A DNA stretch of 54,952 nucleotides from Bacteroidales bacterium (GTDB taxonomy: Bacteria > Bacteroidota > Bacteroidia > Bacteroidales > UBA932): the NCBI GenBank assembly GCA_017473705.1, contig JAFUJQ010000023.1:1-54952 (forward strand), written 5' to 3'. Under the pieces are notes generated by a model that did no database searches, was not told the origin of the DNA, and worked only from the letters and a program-made list of their open reading frames with translations. The translations under genes and the position numbers were made by a program. Positions 42,399 to 51,609 of this stretch are shown in pieces. Each line of letters begins with the position of its first letter. Within the stretch, counting starts at the first letter, position 1.

Positions 42399-43558
42399 TA
42401 GAGTCTGACCTCGATTACGCCACCGTCATACCAGTCCTCTGTGTTCGGACCGAATGAGATGATGTCCTTCTTCTCAGTGTCAGTTGTGTAGTACAGTCTG
42501 TAAGTGTATCTGTATCCGAGCTTCCATTCAGTGACAGGAGTGTCTGCAGGATAAGTGTTGAGCTGTACAGTCTTTGTTTTCACATTTTCGTCAACCTTAT
42601 ACTGGATCTCAGCGACAACATCGTTTGCAAGGGTCTGAGGCATGAGGAGGAGAGCATGTGATACATCACCGTCTGTAGTGCCGTCAGCAGCGGCAAGAGA
42701 TGAAACATACTGAGCCTCGATAGGGAAGAGGATCTCGCCGTTGAAAGAAACATATGAGTCTTCCTTTGAGTCAGCGACTGTCCATGTCGGCTTTACATTG
42801 CCGTTCTCTCCTCTTACATATGCAGAAGCATCAGTTCCTTCATCTATGTTCTCCTTGAAAGTACCCTTGTTCTTCGCACTCTTGAGAGTGATCTTCATGA
42901 GGGTGATGTCCTCAGTCACGCCTACGTCCTTCTTCAATGAGAAATGGATGGAGGTGAGGGCGTGCTGGAAAGTCAATGGAATACCGCTGTATGCGTCAGC
43001 CGTATGGTTCATGTTGGCAGCTGTCTTGTTTGCGGCACGCTGGCTGAACATGAGGTCGAAATGCTTCGCAGGATCAGAAGGCACTGTGAAGTCGGCAATG
43101 GTAAGACCGTCTGCTGCGTATGCAGGGGTTACGGATGCATTGACAGCCTCCATGTCTGAAGGAGACACTGCCGCGAATGACATCTTCACATTGTCAGGCC
43201 AGTAGTAGTATGTATTGTCATCCTTCTTAGGAGCCCATGAGTCGACCATGTTGTCATAAACGAGAGCCTGTCCGTTGAACTCTGTAGCTGTTGCTGAAGC
43301 CCATGATGTGAGGTCTCCTTCGTGCTGTACTGCAAAGATCTTGAAGCTCTCCTCTCTTGGGTAAGAGTAGGTGACCTGACTACCGTAGCTGTAGTCGGTC
43401 ATCTCGCCATAGACATTGGCCTTTGTGTTCACGTTCCTGCTTGTGACAGGCGAGTCAAATGTAACAAGAGTCCTGCCGGTCACGCCGGTCTTTTCCTCTT
43501 TCACACATCCTGTCATTGCGATTACAGCAATGGCAGCCAAGAATAATTTAGTTTTCAT
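42398..43558 (-). CDS. fimbrillin-family protein, probable major subunit
   Basis: A 386-residue product with lipoprotein signal MKTKLFLAAIAVIAMTGCVK, lipobox MTGC. Fimbrillin signatures: VTFDSPVTSRNVNTKANVYG, YYYWPDNVKMSFAAVSPSDM, IPLTFQHALTSIHFSLKKDV and WKLGYRYTYRLYYT, ending PNTEDWYDGGVIEVRL. In type V pili such subunits are trimmed after an Arg and polymerise by donor-strand exchange. Codon use is more biased than in its neighbours (GGT, CTC-rich, few rare codons), as expected for the abundant subunit. It has a 41-bp gap from the upstream DUF5119 gene. Confidence 0.85.
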   Translation of the reverse strand: MKTKLFLAAIAVIAMTGCVKEEKTGVTGRTLVTFDSPVTSRNVNTKANVYGEMTDYSYGSQVTYSYPREESFKIFAVQHEGDLTSWASATATEFNGQALVYDNMVDSWAPKKDDNTYYYWPDNVKMSFAAVSPSDMEAVNASVTPAYAADGLTIADFTVPSDPAKHFDLMFSQRAANKTAANMNHTADAYSGIPLTFQHALTSIHFSLKKDVGVTEDITLMKITLKSAKNKGTFKENIDEGTDASAYVRGENGNVKPTWTVADSKEDSYVSFNGEILFPIEAQYVSSLAAADGTTDGDVSHALLLMPQTLANDVVAEIQYKVDENVKTKTVQLNTYPADTPVTEWKLGYRYTYRLYYTTDTEKKDIISFGPNTEDWYDGGVIEVRL

Positions 43559-43599
43559 TGTTTTGATAAATAAATGGTTGATTATTGATTGTTAAAAGT

Positions 43600-44601
43600 T
43601 TACATTGGTACGTCGCTGATCTCGTCCTTCCATCCGTCCACACCCGGCCTCATTCCTCCGGTGCCGTCCGGCTTCGTGATCTCTATCTCCCGCTCTATCA
43701 GTATCCACTGCTTCTCCTTGACCGTCGGTGTGTCGAACATGTCCGTGATGTCTATCTCCTCTGTCTGATAAGAACCGTCTGTCTTCAGGAAGTCCAGACT
43801 CAGCGTGGTATTCTGCCCGTATATCTTGCCGAACGTGTTGAATGTCGCATACAGCACCGCCGTTGATGCCTCGGGACCGGTGTTTCTCTTCACATTCGCA
43901 GCCTTCATCTGGAAGAACACCTGCACAGGATCCGTCTCCACCATGCCCCCGTGCCTGTTCATCATCGAGGAGCCCGCCATGCCGCTCATCCTCGCCGAGG
44001 CCGATGTCGCCCAGCTGATTCCCTTTATCTTCAGCTGCAGGAAATAGCTCAAAGCGATGCTGCCTGCCCTGAAATGCTCTCCCTTGTCGTTATATAAAGT
44101 GTCTACATGCTGGGAATATCTTACATTCACCACATCGCACATGTCATAGAACATATGGTCCGGCTCTCTCATCGCCACTCCGTCCGCAGGGTCCGTATAA
44201 GCATGCATGCTGCTGTAGTCATACATGTTTCTTATCTTGGTGGAAGGCAGTCCCACCTCGTGGATGACGAGGCTGTACCTGCCCACAGGAGCCGCTATGT
44301 ATCCGTCTATATATCTTCCGCCCTCATCCTGTCCGTTGCCTCGGAGAATGTACTCCATCAGGACCTCTCCCGTCTGAGGGTCTGCCAGCGCCGCGCGGAG
44401 GTTTATCGGAGGGCGGTATTCAGGCCTGTCGTAAGCCTCATTGTATATGCCGCAGGTCACATTCCTTATCTCCTCGTCAAGATATACGCGGATATAATGG
44501 TTGTCCTTAGGGTCTGTCAGGATCCTGTGCTCGCACGACGCAAGTACAGACATCAGGGCAAAAGCCGCAAGCATATGACCGATTGACACTGTCCGCCTCA
44601 T
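43600..44601 (-). CDS. DUF5119 fimbrial lipoprotein
   Basis: A 333-residue product with lipoprotein signal MRRTVSIGHMLAAFALMSVL ASC, then DPKDNHYIRVYLDEEIRNVT and YNEAYDRPEYRPPINLRAAL, the recognisable N-terminus of DUF5119 proteins of Mfa/Fim-type loci. The C-terminal part includes FFQMKAANVKRNTGPEASTA and KEKQWILIEREIEITKP. It is probably the cell-surface anchor or an assembly factor of this pilus. It starts 3 bp after the DUF3575 gene stop. Confidence 0.83.
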   Translation of the reverse strand: MRRTVSIGHMLAAFALMSVLASCEHRILTDPKDNHYIRVYLDEEIRNVTCGIYNEAYDRPEYRPPINLRAALADPQTGEVLMEYILRGNGQDEGGRYIDGYIAAPVGRYSLVIHEVGLPSTKIRNMYDYSSMHAYTDPADGVAMREPDHMFYDMCDVVNVRYSQHVDTLYNDKGEHFRAGSIALSYFLQLKIKGISWATSASARMSGMAGSSMMNRHGGMVETDPVQVFFQMKAANVKRNTGPEASTAVLYATFNTFGKIYGQNTTLSLDFLKTDGSYQTEEIDITDMFDTPTVKEKQWILIEREIEITKPDGTGGMRPGVDGWKDEISDVPM

Positions 44602-44604
44602 GAC

Positions 44605-45900
44605 TTACCTCCCGCTCTTGTATCTCACCGTAATCGGTATCACCAATGATATCTGTGCCTTTGTCGGGCCCCAGTAATGCCATCTTCCGACCTCCGAAGG
44701 ATCTCGCCACAGGATTTCATAATCCTCGCTCGGAACATATCCCCTGAATGCTATCGACGCATATCCTGCTGACACAGAGAACTCCAGATTCAGCTTCTGC
44801 CTCTTGCCTATTGGCATCGCATAGCCATAGCTCAGCCCGGCACTCCAGAACTCTCCCTGGCGGCAGATGGACCTCTTGTGCTCGAAGTCATATTTTCCCG
44901 ACTCTCCGTACACGCCGAGGAAATGCCCCCTCATCTGGGGAGCGGACCATACCCTGGCCTCGGTGCCGATGCTCAGGAAGCGCAGGCAGAATTCATTGTC
45001 CGCCATGCCCCAGGTCCACCACGGTGCCTGGTGATAATACAGGATGGACATCCTCTCCTTGAACAGAGGCACCTCTATCGAGAAGTTCAGCATGGAAACC
45101 ACATCATACAGCATGTTCGTCTTCAATGCAAGGATAAGCTTCTCCTTTTCCAGCACTTCAGGCTCCTGCACGACTTCCGGGAACTCTCTGAATATCGGAG
45201 ACTCTATCGCCGGGGCGCAGGCTGTCATGGTCAGCTGAGGCAGCGGAGCGATCTCCGGCATGTCCTTCTTCAGTTCGATCTTCTGCCACGCCGCAGTCCA
45301 CTTGGCATAGCGCAGATGCGGCAGGATCTCGGTCCTGATGTATTCCCACGGCCTTCCTCCGTTGAACCTTCTCATCCTTGCCTCCCTCTGGTCGTCATTG
45401 ATCCTCCGGTCCTCAAGAATCGAGACCAGCTCCTCCTTGTCCTCGTATGGATAGCTTTCCTTGACCATCTCTATCAGTCCTTCCCAGTTTTCCGGAGTCG
45501 GGTCTATCTTGATCCTGTCCTCGGAGACTCCTTTCCCTGGAGGCAGATGCCTCAGCAGATATTCCCTGGCATTGCGTCCTCGCTCGGCCGCAAGCCTCCT
45601 GTTGATGCGCAGCGGGCCTTCCGGAGAGGCGTATGAATAGATGATTATGCTGTCGATGCGTGGCGAACGCTCCAGATATTCCTTGACCATTGGGAGCACC
45701 CTCGCGTTGCTCATGTAGTCTTCCTCTATGGTGGAGACATTGAGCGGATAGGCTATCCTCAGGTGCACAACTACAGAAGTATCAAGGACTTGTGGCCCTG
45801 GTACCTCATCTGCTTTCAGAGTAAATGCCCAGCTCAGCAGAAATAATGTTCCTATGATCAGGTAGCGGTGCAAACGTTCGGAAATAAAGAAAACGTACAA
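44605..45900 (-). CDS. OmpA-like plus DUF3575 fusion, outer membrane anchor of the pilus locus
   Basis: A 431-residue protein. The N-terminal third (about 45-200) has an OmpA-like fold: VVVHLRIAYPLNVSTIEEDY, IIIYSYASPEGPLRINRRLA and YIRTEILPHLRYAKWTAAWQ. The C-terminal half is DUF3575: ALKTNMLYDVVSMLNFSIEV, YYHQAPWWTWGMADNEFCLR and GEFWSAGLSYGYAMPIGKRQ. It leads the pilus operon. The predicted promoter at 45898-45929 lies so close to this ATG that a TTG start at codon 10 (45873), giving MHRYLIIGTLFLLSWAF as signal peptide, is at least as likely. The same OmpA-like and DUF3575 domains are encoded separately at 51610 and 53799. Confidence 0.85.
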   Translation of the reverse strand: MYVFFISERLHRYLIIGTLFLLSWAFTLKADEVPGPQVLDTSVVVHLRIAYPLNVSTIEEDYMSNARVLPMVKEYLERSPRIDSIIIYSYASPEGPLRINRRLAAERGRNAREYLLRHLPPGKGVSEDRIKIDPTPENWEGLIEMVKESYPYEDKEELVSILEDRRINDDQREARMRRFNGGRPWEYIRTEILPHLRYAKWTAAWQKIELKKDMPEIAPLPQLTMTACAPAIESPIFREFPEVVQEPEVLEKEKLILALKTNMLYDVVSMLNFSIEVPLFKERMSILYYHQAPWWTWGMADNEFCLRFLSIGTEARVWSAPQMRGHFLGVYGESGKYDFEHKRSICRQGEFWSAGLSYGYAMPIGKRQKLNLEFSVSAGYASIAFRGYVPSEDYEILWRDPSEVGRWHYWGPTKAQISLVIPITVRYKSGR

Positions 45901-45929
45901 AATTAGACAATTTTACTCTTATTTACAAT
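45898..45929 (-). promoter_or_regulatory. promoter of the type V pilus operon
   Basis: On the minus strand ATTG (45929-45926) and TAATTTTG (45905-45898) are separated by 20 bp. A start point near 45890 would fall inside the longest reading of the first gene, arguing for a later start codon. No flanking inverted repeats of an invertible promoter were found. Confidence 0.5.
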
Positions 45930-46095
45930 ATAAAATGCACTTGGAACGATGCTGAGATGTAACTTTCCGTCTAATCTGACTCAAGTTTGAAATTCACCCG
46001 AAAATAATCCCCGTTCGCAGAAAAATACGGGTTGTCCGTAGAGTATTATTTTCTATCCAAATGGGGGGGGTAGGATAAAAAACTGATAAATTTCT
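45930..46095. other. intergenic region between divergent envelope clusters, with a G8 tract
   Basis: The region between the two promoters contains no gene. A run of eight G (46063-46070) lies 26 bp upstream of the -33 element of the OmpA gene. Long G tracts are rare in this sequence and can slip during replication. Nothing else stands out. Confidence 0.5.
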
Positions 46096-46126
46096 TTTGA
46101 TGTTTGTATTAAAAAGTCTATATTTG
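46096..46126 (+). promoter_or_regulatory. promoter of the OmpA gene at 46224
   Basis: TTTG (46096-46099) and TATATTTG (46119-46126) are 19 bp apart. A leader of about 90 nt follows before the ATG, long for this genome and possibly a site of post-transcriptional control. Confidence 0.65.
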
Positions 46127-46223
46127 CAGTCGGTAAAAGACCGCTTTTTGCGAAGTAGAGCGCAAGCTTCTGAGTATCAGCGGCATAAGTGTGTGATGTT
46201 TAACAAATTTCTATTATAATTTT

Positions 46224-47426
46224 ATGAGAAAACTGACTATGTTTGTCGTTTCGCTGCTCATGATGAGCGGCGTAGCGTCTGCGCAGCAGCAGAGCAAGAG
46301 CGATGAGACTCTCGAGTTTCGTCCTCATTGGAGCCTCAGGGCTCAGGGCGGTGCCGGTTACACCATCGGTGAGACATCGTTCGGCGAACTCCTCTCTCCG
46401 GCTGCACAGATTTCAGCTGCATACAACTTCCATCCAGCGATGGGAGTTCGTGTAGGCTTAAGCGGTTGGCAGGCTAAGGGAGCGGTTGTGGTTGCAGATG
46501 ACTACAGCTTCAACTACGCTCAGCTCAGCGCCGACTATGTCCTTGACCTTGCAAACCTCATCGGAGGTTTCAAGCACGACAGGATCTGCAGTCCTTACAT
46601 CTTCGCCGGTATTGGAGGTGCTTATACCTTTAATAATAAAGAGGCGGAGCAGATCAAGAACGAGAATCCTGGTTCACTCCTTAACTTCAATGAAACACTC
46701 CCATTCTTTGTTGGTCGCGCCGGTGCAGGTGTTGACTTCTGGGTTGCCAAGAACCTTTCACTTGGTCTTGAGGCAAATGCAAACTGCTACTCAGACAAGT
46801 TCAACTCAAAGAAGGCATTCGACGACATGCTCGCTGACTGGCAGTTCAACGCACTCCTCGGTGTGAAGTATCGTTTCGGTGGCAACACCCGTCCTTCACA
46901 GGCATATGCAGACAAGGTTGCTGCTGAGGAAGCTGCAAGACTCGCAGAGGAAGCTGCAGCAAAGGCTGAGGCAGAAAGACTCGCTGCCGAGAAGGCTGAG
47001 GCAGAGAGACTCGCCGCAGAGAAGGCTGAGGCAGAGAGACTCGCCGCTGAAAAGGCTGCTGCCGAGAAGGCTGCCGCTGAGGCTGCTGCACACGCAGCAA
47101 TGGCCGCTGAGAACTCACAGAACGTATTCTTCTCAATCGGTTCTGCAGTGATCACCAAGGCTGAGGATAAGAAGCTCCAGACTCTTGCAGAGTGGATGAA
47201 GGCAAACCCTGACTTCACAGTAGCTGTGATCGGATACGCTGACAAGGGAACAGGTTCTGCAGGCATCAATGCAAAGATCGCTGACAAGCGTGCAAAGGCA
47301 GTTGCAGACAGACTCGTTAAGCTCGGTGTTCCTGCAGAGCGCGTAGAGGTCGCTTCATATGGTGACACTCAGCAGCCGTTCGAGCAGAATGACAAGAACC
47401 GTGTTGTTATCTGTACACTTGAATAA
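46224..47426 (+). CDS. OmpA-family protein with alanine-rich helical tether
   Basis: A 400-residue protein with signal peptide MRKLTMFVVSLLMMSGVASA. A barrel spans about residues 30-225 (HWSLRAQGGAGYTIGET, MGVRVGLSGWQ, ICSPYIFAGIGGAYTF, NALLGVKYRFGG). A rod of repeated AEAERLAAEKAEAERLAAEK type covers about 235-290. The OmpA C-terminal domain follows (NVFFSIGSAVITKAEDKKLQ, VAVIGYADKGTGSAG, DRLVKLGVPAERVEVASYGD). It links outer membrane and peptidoglycan; the Ala-Glu rod sets the distance. Codons are strongly biased, so it is probably abundant. Confidence 0.93.
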   Translation: MRKLTMFVVSLLMMSGVASAQQQSKSDETLEFRPHWSLRAQGGAGYTIGETSFGELLSPAAQISAAYNFHPAMGVRVGLSGWQAKGAVVVADDYSFNYAQLSADYVLDLANLIGGFKHDRICSPYIFAGIGGAYTFNNKEAEQIKNENPGSLLNFNETLPFFVGRAGAGVDFWVAKNLSLGLEANANCYSDKFNSKKAFDDMLADWQFNALLGVKYRFGGNTRPSQAYADKVAAEEAARLAEEAAAKAEAERLAAEKAEAERLAAEKAEAERLAAEKAAAEKAAAEAAAHAAMAAENSQNVFFSIGSAVITKAEDKKLQTLAEWMKANPDFTVAVIGYADKGTGSAGINAKIADKRAKAVADRLVKLGVPAERVEVASYGDTQQPFEQNDKNRVVICTLE

Positions 47427-47488
47427 CGGGAATATATTAGAGTAGAAAATTATTATTCATTATTTATTTAATTAACTTACACTTTTTT

Positions 47489-50400
47489 ATGAAATCTATT
47501 TTCACTAAACTTAGCGTACTCCTCGCTTGCGGAGTATTTGCTATGGTTGGCTGTACTGATTTCTCAGAGGACATCAAGGGCGTTGACGGAAAGGTTGACG
47601 TTACCAACTCAGAGGTTGCTCAGCTCAAGGATGCTGTAGAGGACCTCGACAAGAAGCTCTCTGAGCAGTACGCTACTAAGGAGGAGGTAGAGGAGCTTGC
47701 TTCTACCATCTCAGACCTTCAGGATGCCCTTGCGGCAGCTGAGAAGGAGCTTCAGGATGCCATCGACGCAAAGGCTGACAAGGCTGTAGTCGAGGAGGCA
47801 ATCAAGAATGCAACTGACGCAATCGCTGGTCTTCAGACAGCTCTCGATCAGGTTGTTACTGACAACGCTGCCCTCCAGGATGCTGTTGCAAAGCTCACAG
47901 AAAGAGTAACTGCAGCTGAGACTGCTCTCGCTGAGGCGCAGGAGGCACTCAAGACTGCTGAGGGTAATATCGAGACACTCATCGCTGACCTCGACTTCGC
48001 ACTTGGCGAAATCAAGCGTCTCCAGAGTGACATCACTGACCTCCAGACAGAGCTTGGAAACTACAAGGCTGAGGTTGACGCAGAGCTCGAGAAGATCAGG
48101 ACAAGCATCTCTGACCTCAACACAAAGCTCAACGCTGAGATTGATGCCCTCAAGGCTGCAATCGCTGACGCTGCAACTAAGGACGATGTTCAGAACCTCC
48201 AGAACCAGATCGACGACATCAACAAGCTCCTCGAGTCTAAGGTAGACCAGCAGGTAGTAAAGGATATCGAGGCTCAGATCGAGGCTATCAAGAAGCAGAT
48301 CGAGGCTATCAACGAGTGCGAGTGCGAGGGTGAGTGCCAGTGCGACCCTTCAGTATTCGAGGCAAAGATCGCTGCTCTCGAGCAGACAGTTGCCGAGCTC
48401 AAGGCGAAGGTAGATAGCCTTGATGGTGAGGAGACTACTCCAGGCACAGACAACGACACCATCTATGATGACGCAGCTCTCAAGGCTACAATCGCAGCTC
48501 TCGAGGCTAAGATCGCAGCCCTCGAGGAGGCAATCAAGAGCCTCAAGGACAGCGACACCATCTACGATGACACATTGCTTAAGGACAAGGTAGCTGACCT
48601 CGAGGAGGCAGTTCAGGATCTTAAGGACAAGCAGCAGGCTGGTTATGACGACCAGGAACTCAGAGACAGGATCGAGGTTCTCGAGGGTATCGTTGCAGGT
48701 CTTAAGGACAACGACACCATCTATGACGATGCAGAGGTTATCGCTAAGCTTGAGGCTCTCGAGCAGGCAATCAAGAACCTCGCAGGTCAGGATAACAGCT
48801 ACGACGACACAGCTCTCAAGGCTGAGCTCCAGAAGCTTGCTGATGCATTCGATGCATTCAAGAACTCACTCCCTGAGGATCAGGACACTAAGTACGATGA
48901 GGAGATTGCTAAGCTCGAGCAGGCAATCAAGAATCTCGTAGACAACGACACAGTATACGACGATGCTACTCTCAAGGCTGCTCTCGAGGAGCTCCAGAAG
49001 GCATTCGAGAACCTCGTTGACAAAGATACAATCTATAACGATGCAGAACTCAAGAAGACAGTAGCAGAGCTTAACAAGGCTCTTGCTGAGGCAACAGCTG
49101 AGTACAAGGCTCTCGCAGCAGGTCTCCAGGAGCAGATCACAGCTCTCGGTGACAGACTCACTTCACTCGAGGGTGCAGTTGAGAACCTCGCACAGGAGCT
49201 CAGAGGCATCGTTATGGTTCCTGAGATCCTCGTAAGCGGAACTCCAGCAGTTGAGTTCAAGTCACTCGCATACGTACCTATGGCAGCTGACAGCGACGTC
49301 TTCGTTGACGCTGAGGAAGCTGCTGAGTATGAGATTATCGGTTCAAACGAGACCGCAGCTTACTACCACTTCAACCCATCTAACTTCGACATCAAGGCTG
49401 CTACATACTCTGTAGTATCAACTAAGGTTGAGACAAGAGCAGCTGCCGAGCCAGTTGCAACTGTAGGTGCAGTTGTAAAGGATGGTGACAAGGTAAAGGT
49501 TACTCTTCTCCGCGACAAGGGTGCTGACAACATGTTCGCTCTTGCTGCAACTCTCAACAACGGTGTTGTTATCTACTCAGACTACGCACTCGTACTTGAC
49601 GATCAGGTTACTGCTAAGGACCTCGTTATCGTTGACAACAACGACGTAGCTCTCTATACTACTCTTGCTGAGACTGAGGCTGCAACAGAGCAGATATCTC
49701 TCACTTCAGAGGATCAGTTCAGCTTCGCTGACTATGTCAAGGCTATCGATCCATTCTACGCTTCATTCGGTCTTGAGTACAAGTACTCACTCGTATACGG
49801 TGACATCGCTGTAGAGGCTGACGGTAAGGCTGACCTCAAGGGTGGCAACGGCGTATCTATCGTAAAGGTAGAGGCTGTTTACGGAACAGACGTTGTTCGC
49901 CGTGCATACGTTAAGATCTATGTGAACTATGTTGAGCCAGTTCTCCCTGGTATCTATTACGATGCATACGCAACAGCATCAGTAGAGGCTAAGCGCATCG
50001 CATTCGAGGTTAAGGACATCTACGTATGGGCTAAGGCACTCAAGGATGAGCCTAACACTATCGAGATTCTCAAGGAGGTTGTATGCATCCTCAACAAGAT
50101 CGGTGAAATCCAGATGAGCGACGATCTCCAGGTTCAGAAGAACTACCTCATCAAGGCTGAAGTAATGAAGGCTTACGAGCTCCTCAACGGTGTTCCAGGC
50201 TTCGTTTACAAGTATAAGGAGTTCTCTGGTGAGGGTCATGCAAGAGTAAAGGTTGAGGTTCTCCCTGAGGTTATGTCAGTAGCAGAGCTTAAGGCTGTCC
50301 TCAACATGATCGAGGAGCAGTATCCGGAGGCTAACATTGTTGATGACTTGGCACAGGCAGTAGAGAAGTTCATTCCAGAGTCTCTCAAGACTAACTTCCT

Positions 50401-50926
50401 TGTCAGCGGCATTCTTAATGCACTTAAGGGCTTCAATCTTGCTGATATCCTTGAGAATGAACTCGTAGTCAACCTCCTTGAGGCAGGACAGGCAGTTGCT
50501 GAGAAGCTCGGCACTTCAATCCTCGACTACGACAAGATCAACGCTTTCCTTGAGAATGTAATCAAGAACACAGTAGGTGAGAACAAGTACGGTGAGGTTG
50601 CAGCTAAGCTTGCAGCTGAGGCTAAGGCAAGAGCAGCAGCAGAGGAAGCTATGAAGGCTAACTTCAACGCAGCTAACGACCAGCTCTTCGCTAACTTCCA
50701 GAACGGTACTTGGGGTCAGATCTATGACTTCCTCAACGTAGACCTCAACCTCGACAACGAGATCGTGGCATCTATCCTTGAGAAGCTCCAGCTCACTGAG
50801 GAGGTTACAATGTTCAAGGAAGTACTCGGCCAGATCACTCAGAAGGCAGAGGACCTCGTGAAGTACACTTATGAGACTGAGGACGTTGTTTACGACGTTA
50901 CAGTTGAAAGAACTGTAGTAGAGTAA
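47489..50926 (+). CDS. giant coiled-coil lipoprotein with Y-D-D repeats
   Basis: A 1145-residue protein with lipoprotein signal MKSIFTKLSVLLACGVFAMV GC. Residues about 25-570 are nearly continuous coiled coil. Within residues 320-520 a motif of the form (N/S)DT(I/V)YDDxxL recurs about eight times, roughly every 20-35 residues, each time interrupting the heptads. A Cys-rich insert ECECEGECQC lies at about 276-286. The C-terminal half (about 585-1145) is globular, beta-rich then helical, with MVPEILVSGTPAVEFKSLAY and VRRAYVKIYVNYVEPVLPGI. Codons are highly biased. It probably forms a long surface or periplasmic fibre between the OmpA and DUF3575 proteins. No family is recognised for the C-terminal part. 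Confidence 0.85.
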   Translation: MKSIFTKLSVLLACGVFAMVGCTDFSEDIKGVDGKVDVTNSEVAQLKDAVEDLDKKLSEQYATKEEVEELASTISDLQDALAAAEKELQDAIDAKADKAVVEEAIKNATDAIAGLQTALDQVVTDNAALQDAVAKLTERVTAAETALAEAQEALKTAEGNIETLIADLDFALGEIKRLQSDITDLQTELGNYKAEVDAELEKIRTSISDLNTKLNAEIDALKAAIADAATKDDVQNLQNQIDDINKLLESKVDQQVVKDIEAQIEAIKKQIEAINECECEGECQCDPSVFEAKIAALEQTVAELKAKVDSLDGEETTPGTDNDTIYDDAALKATIAALEAKIAALEEAIKSLKDSDTIYDDTLLKDKVADLEEAVQDLKDKQQAGYDDQELRDRIEVLEGIVAGLKDNDTIYDDAEVIAKLEALEQAIKNLAGQDNSYDDTALKAELQKLADAFDAFKNSLPEDQDTKYDEEIAKLEQAIKNLVDNDTVYDDATLKAALEELQKAFENLVDKDTIYNDAELKKTVAELNKALAEATAEYKALAAGLQEQITALGDRLTSLEGAVENLAQELRGIVMVPEILVSGTPAVEFKSLAYVPMAADSDVFVDAEEAAEYEIIGSNETAAYYHFNPSNFDIKAATYSVVSTKVETRAAAEPVATVGAVVKDGDKVKVTLLRDKGADNMFALAATLNNGVVIYSDYALVLDDQVTAKDLVIVDNNDVALYTTLAETEAATEQISLTSEDQFSFADYVKAIDPFYASFGLEYKYSLVYGDIAVEADGKADLKGGNGVSIVKVEAVYGTDVVRRAYVKIYVNYVEPVLPGIYYDAYATASVEAKRIAFEVKDIYVWAKALKDEPNTIEILKEVVCILNKIGEIQMSDDLQVQKNYLIKAEVMKAYELLNGVPGFVYKYKEFSGEGHARVKVEVLPEVMSVAELKAVLNMIEEQYPEANIVDDLAQAVEKFIPESLKTNFLVSGILNALKGFNLADILENELVVNLLEAGQAVAEKLGTSILDYDKINAFLENVIKNTVGENKYGEVAAKLAAEAKARAAAEEAMKANFNAANDQLFANFQNGTWGQIYDFLNVDLNLDNEIVASILEKLQLTEEVTMFKEVLGQITQKAEDLVKYTYETEDVVYDVTVERTVVE

Positions 50927-50942
50927 TAACTCTTCTATATTT

Positions 50943-50975
50943 AGTGGGCAGGCAGCAAGCACTGCCTGCCCACTT
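50943..50975 (+). terminator. terminator after the coiled-coil lipoprotein gene
   Basis: AGTGGGCAGGCA / TGCCTGCCCACT is a perfect 12-bp stem with an 8-nt loop, followed by TTTAAATTTATT. Confidence 0.82.
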
Positions 50976-51041
50976 TAAATTTATTATTTGTAGTTAGTGT
51001 TATTTGGTGAGTAGCAAACGTCAATTGTAAAGTCAATCGTA

Positions 51042-51605
51042 GTGAAGGTGTCTGTAAAAATAAAGTTCATAATTGCTGTAATCGTCCTGTTTGCAGCCAA
51101 GACAACAATGAACGCTCAGCGCATCGCCTTGACGAGCAACCTCCTCGAAGATGTTGTTCTCACGCCGAACATAGGTGTGGACGTAGTCATAGCGGACAGA
51201 CAGTCCCTCACGTTCGATACAAGTTTTTCACCATACAAATTATCACCAAAATTTCACAATAAGCGTATGGCCTTCAGAGCAGGCTATAAATACTGGCTCA
51301 ACCAGGCCTTCTACGCTCATTATATTGGTTTTGATGCCTTGGCATCATCATCCGAAGTCGGCATAGGCAAGCACAGCTTCCGCGACGAATATGTCGGCAT
51401 CGGTGTTGGATACGGATACTCATTCATACTCGGAAAGAGGCTGAACATAGTCCCAAGCATTGGAGTGGGAGTCGCCTATGGACAGACCTTCGAGGGATAT
51501 GACCACATGGTCAGGCCGGGAGTCGGAGTCGAAGCGACCGCAACGACAGGCTTCAAGCCGATACTTACAAGACTTGCCGTAACCATACAATATGTATTGA
51601 AATAA
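51042..51605 (+). CDS. DUF3575 family outer membrane protein
   Basis: A 187-residue protein starting at GTG (MKVSVKIKFIIAVIVLFAAK, signal peptide). The body matches the DUF3575 beta-barrel: RIALTSNLLEDVVLTPNIGV, QSLTFDTSFSPYKLSP, MAFRAGYKYWLNQAFYAHYI, VGIGVGYGYSFILGKRLNIV and PSIGVGVAYGQTF. DUF3575 proteins are a regular part of Bacteroidales fimbria-like loci. It is followed after 4 bp by the CarboxypepD-OmpA-TPR gene. Confidence 0.85.
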   Translation: MKVSVKIKFIIAVIVLFAAKTTMNAQRIALTSNLLEDVVLTPNIGVDVVIADRQSLTFDTSFSPYKLSPKFHNKRMAFRAGYKYWLNQAFYAHYIGFDALASSSEVGIGKHSFRDEYVGIGVGYGYSFILGKRLNIVPSIGVGVAYGQTFEGYDHMVRPGVGVEATATTGFKPILTRLAVTIQYVLK

Positions 51606-51609
51606 GTAG

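Noticed and set aside
45900-46224. Invertible promoter between the pilus operon and the OmpA gene
   Set aside because: I looked for long inverted repeats flanking either promoter and found only short imperfect matches (GAAG...CTTC).
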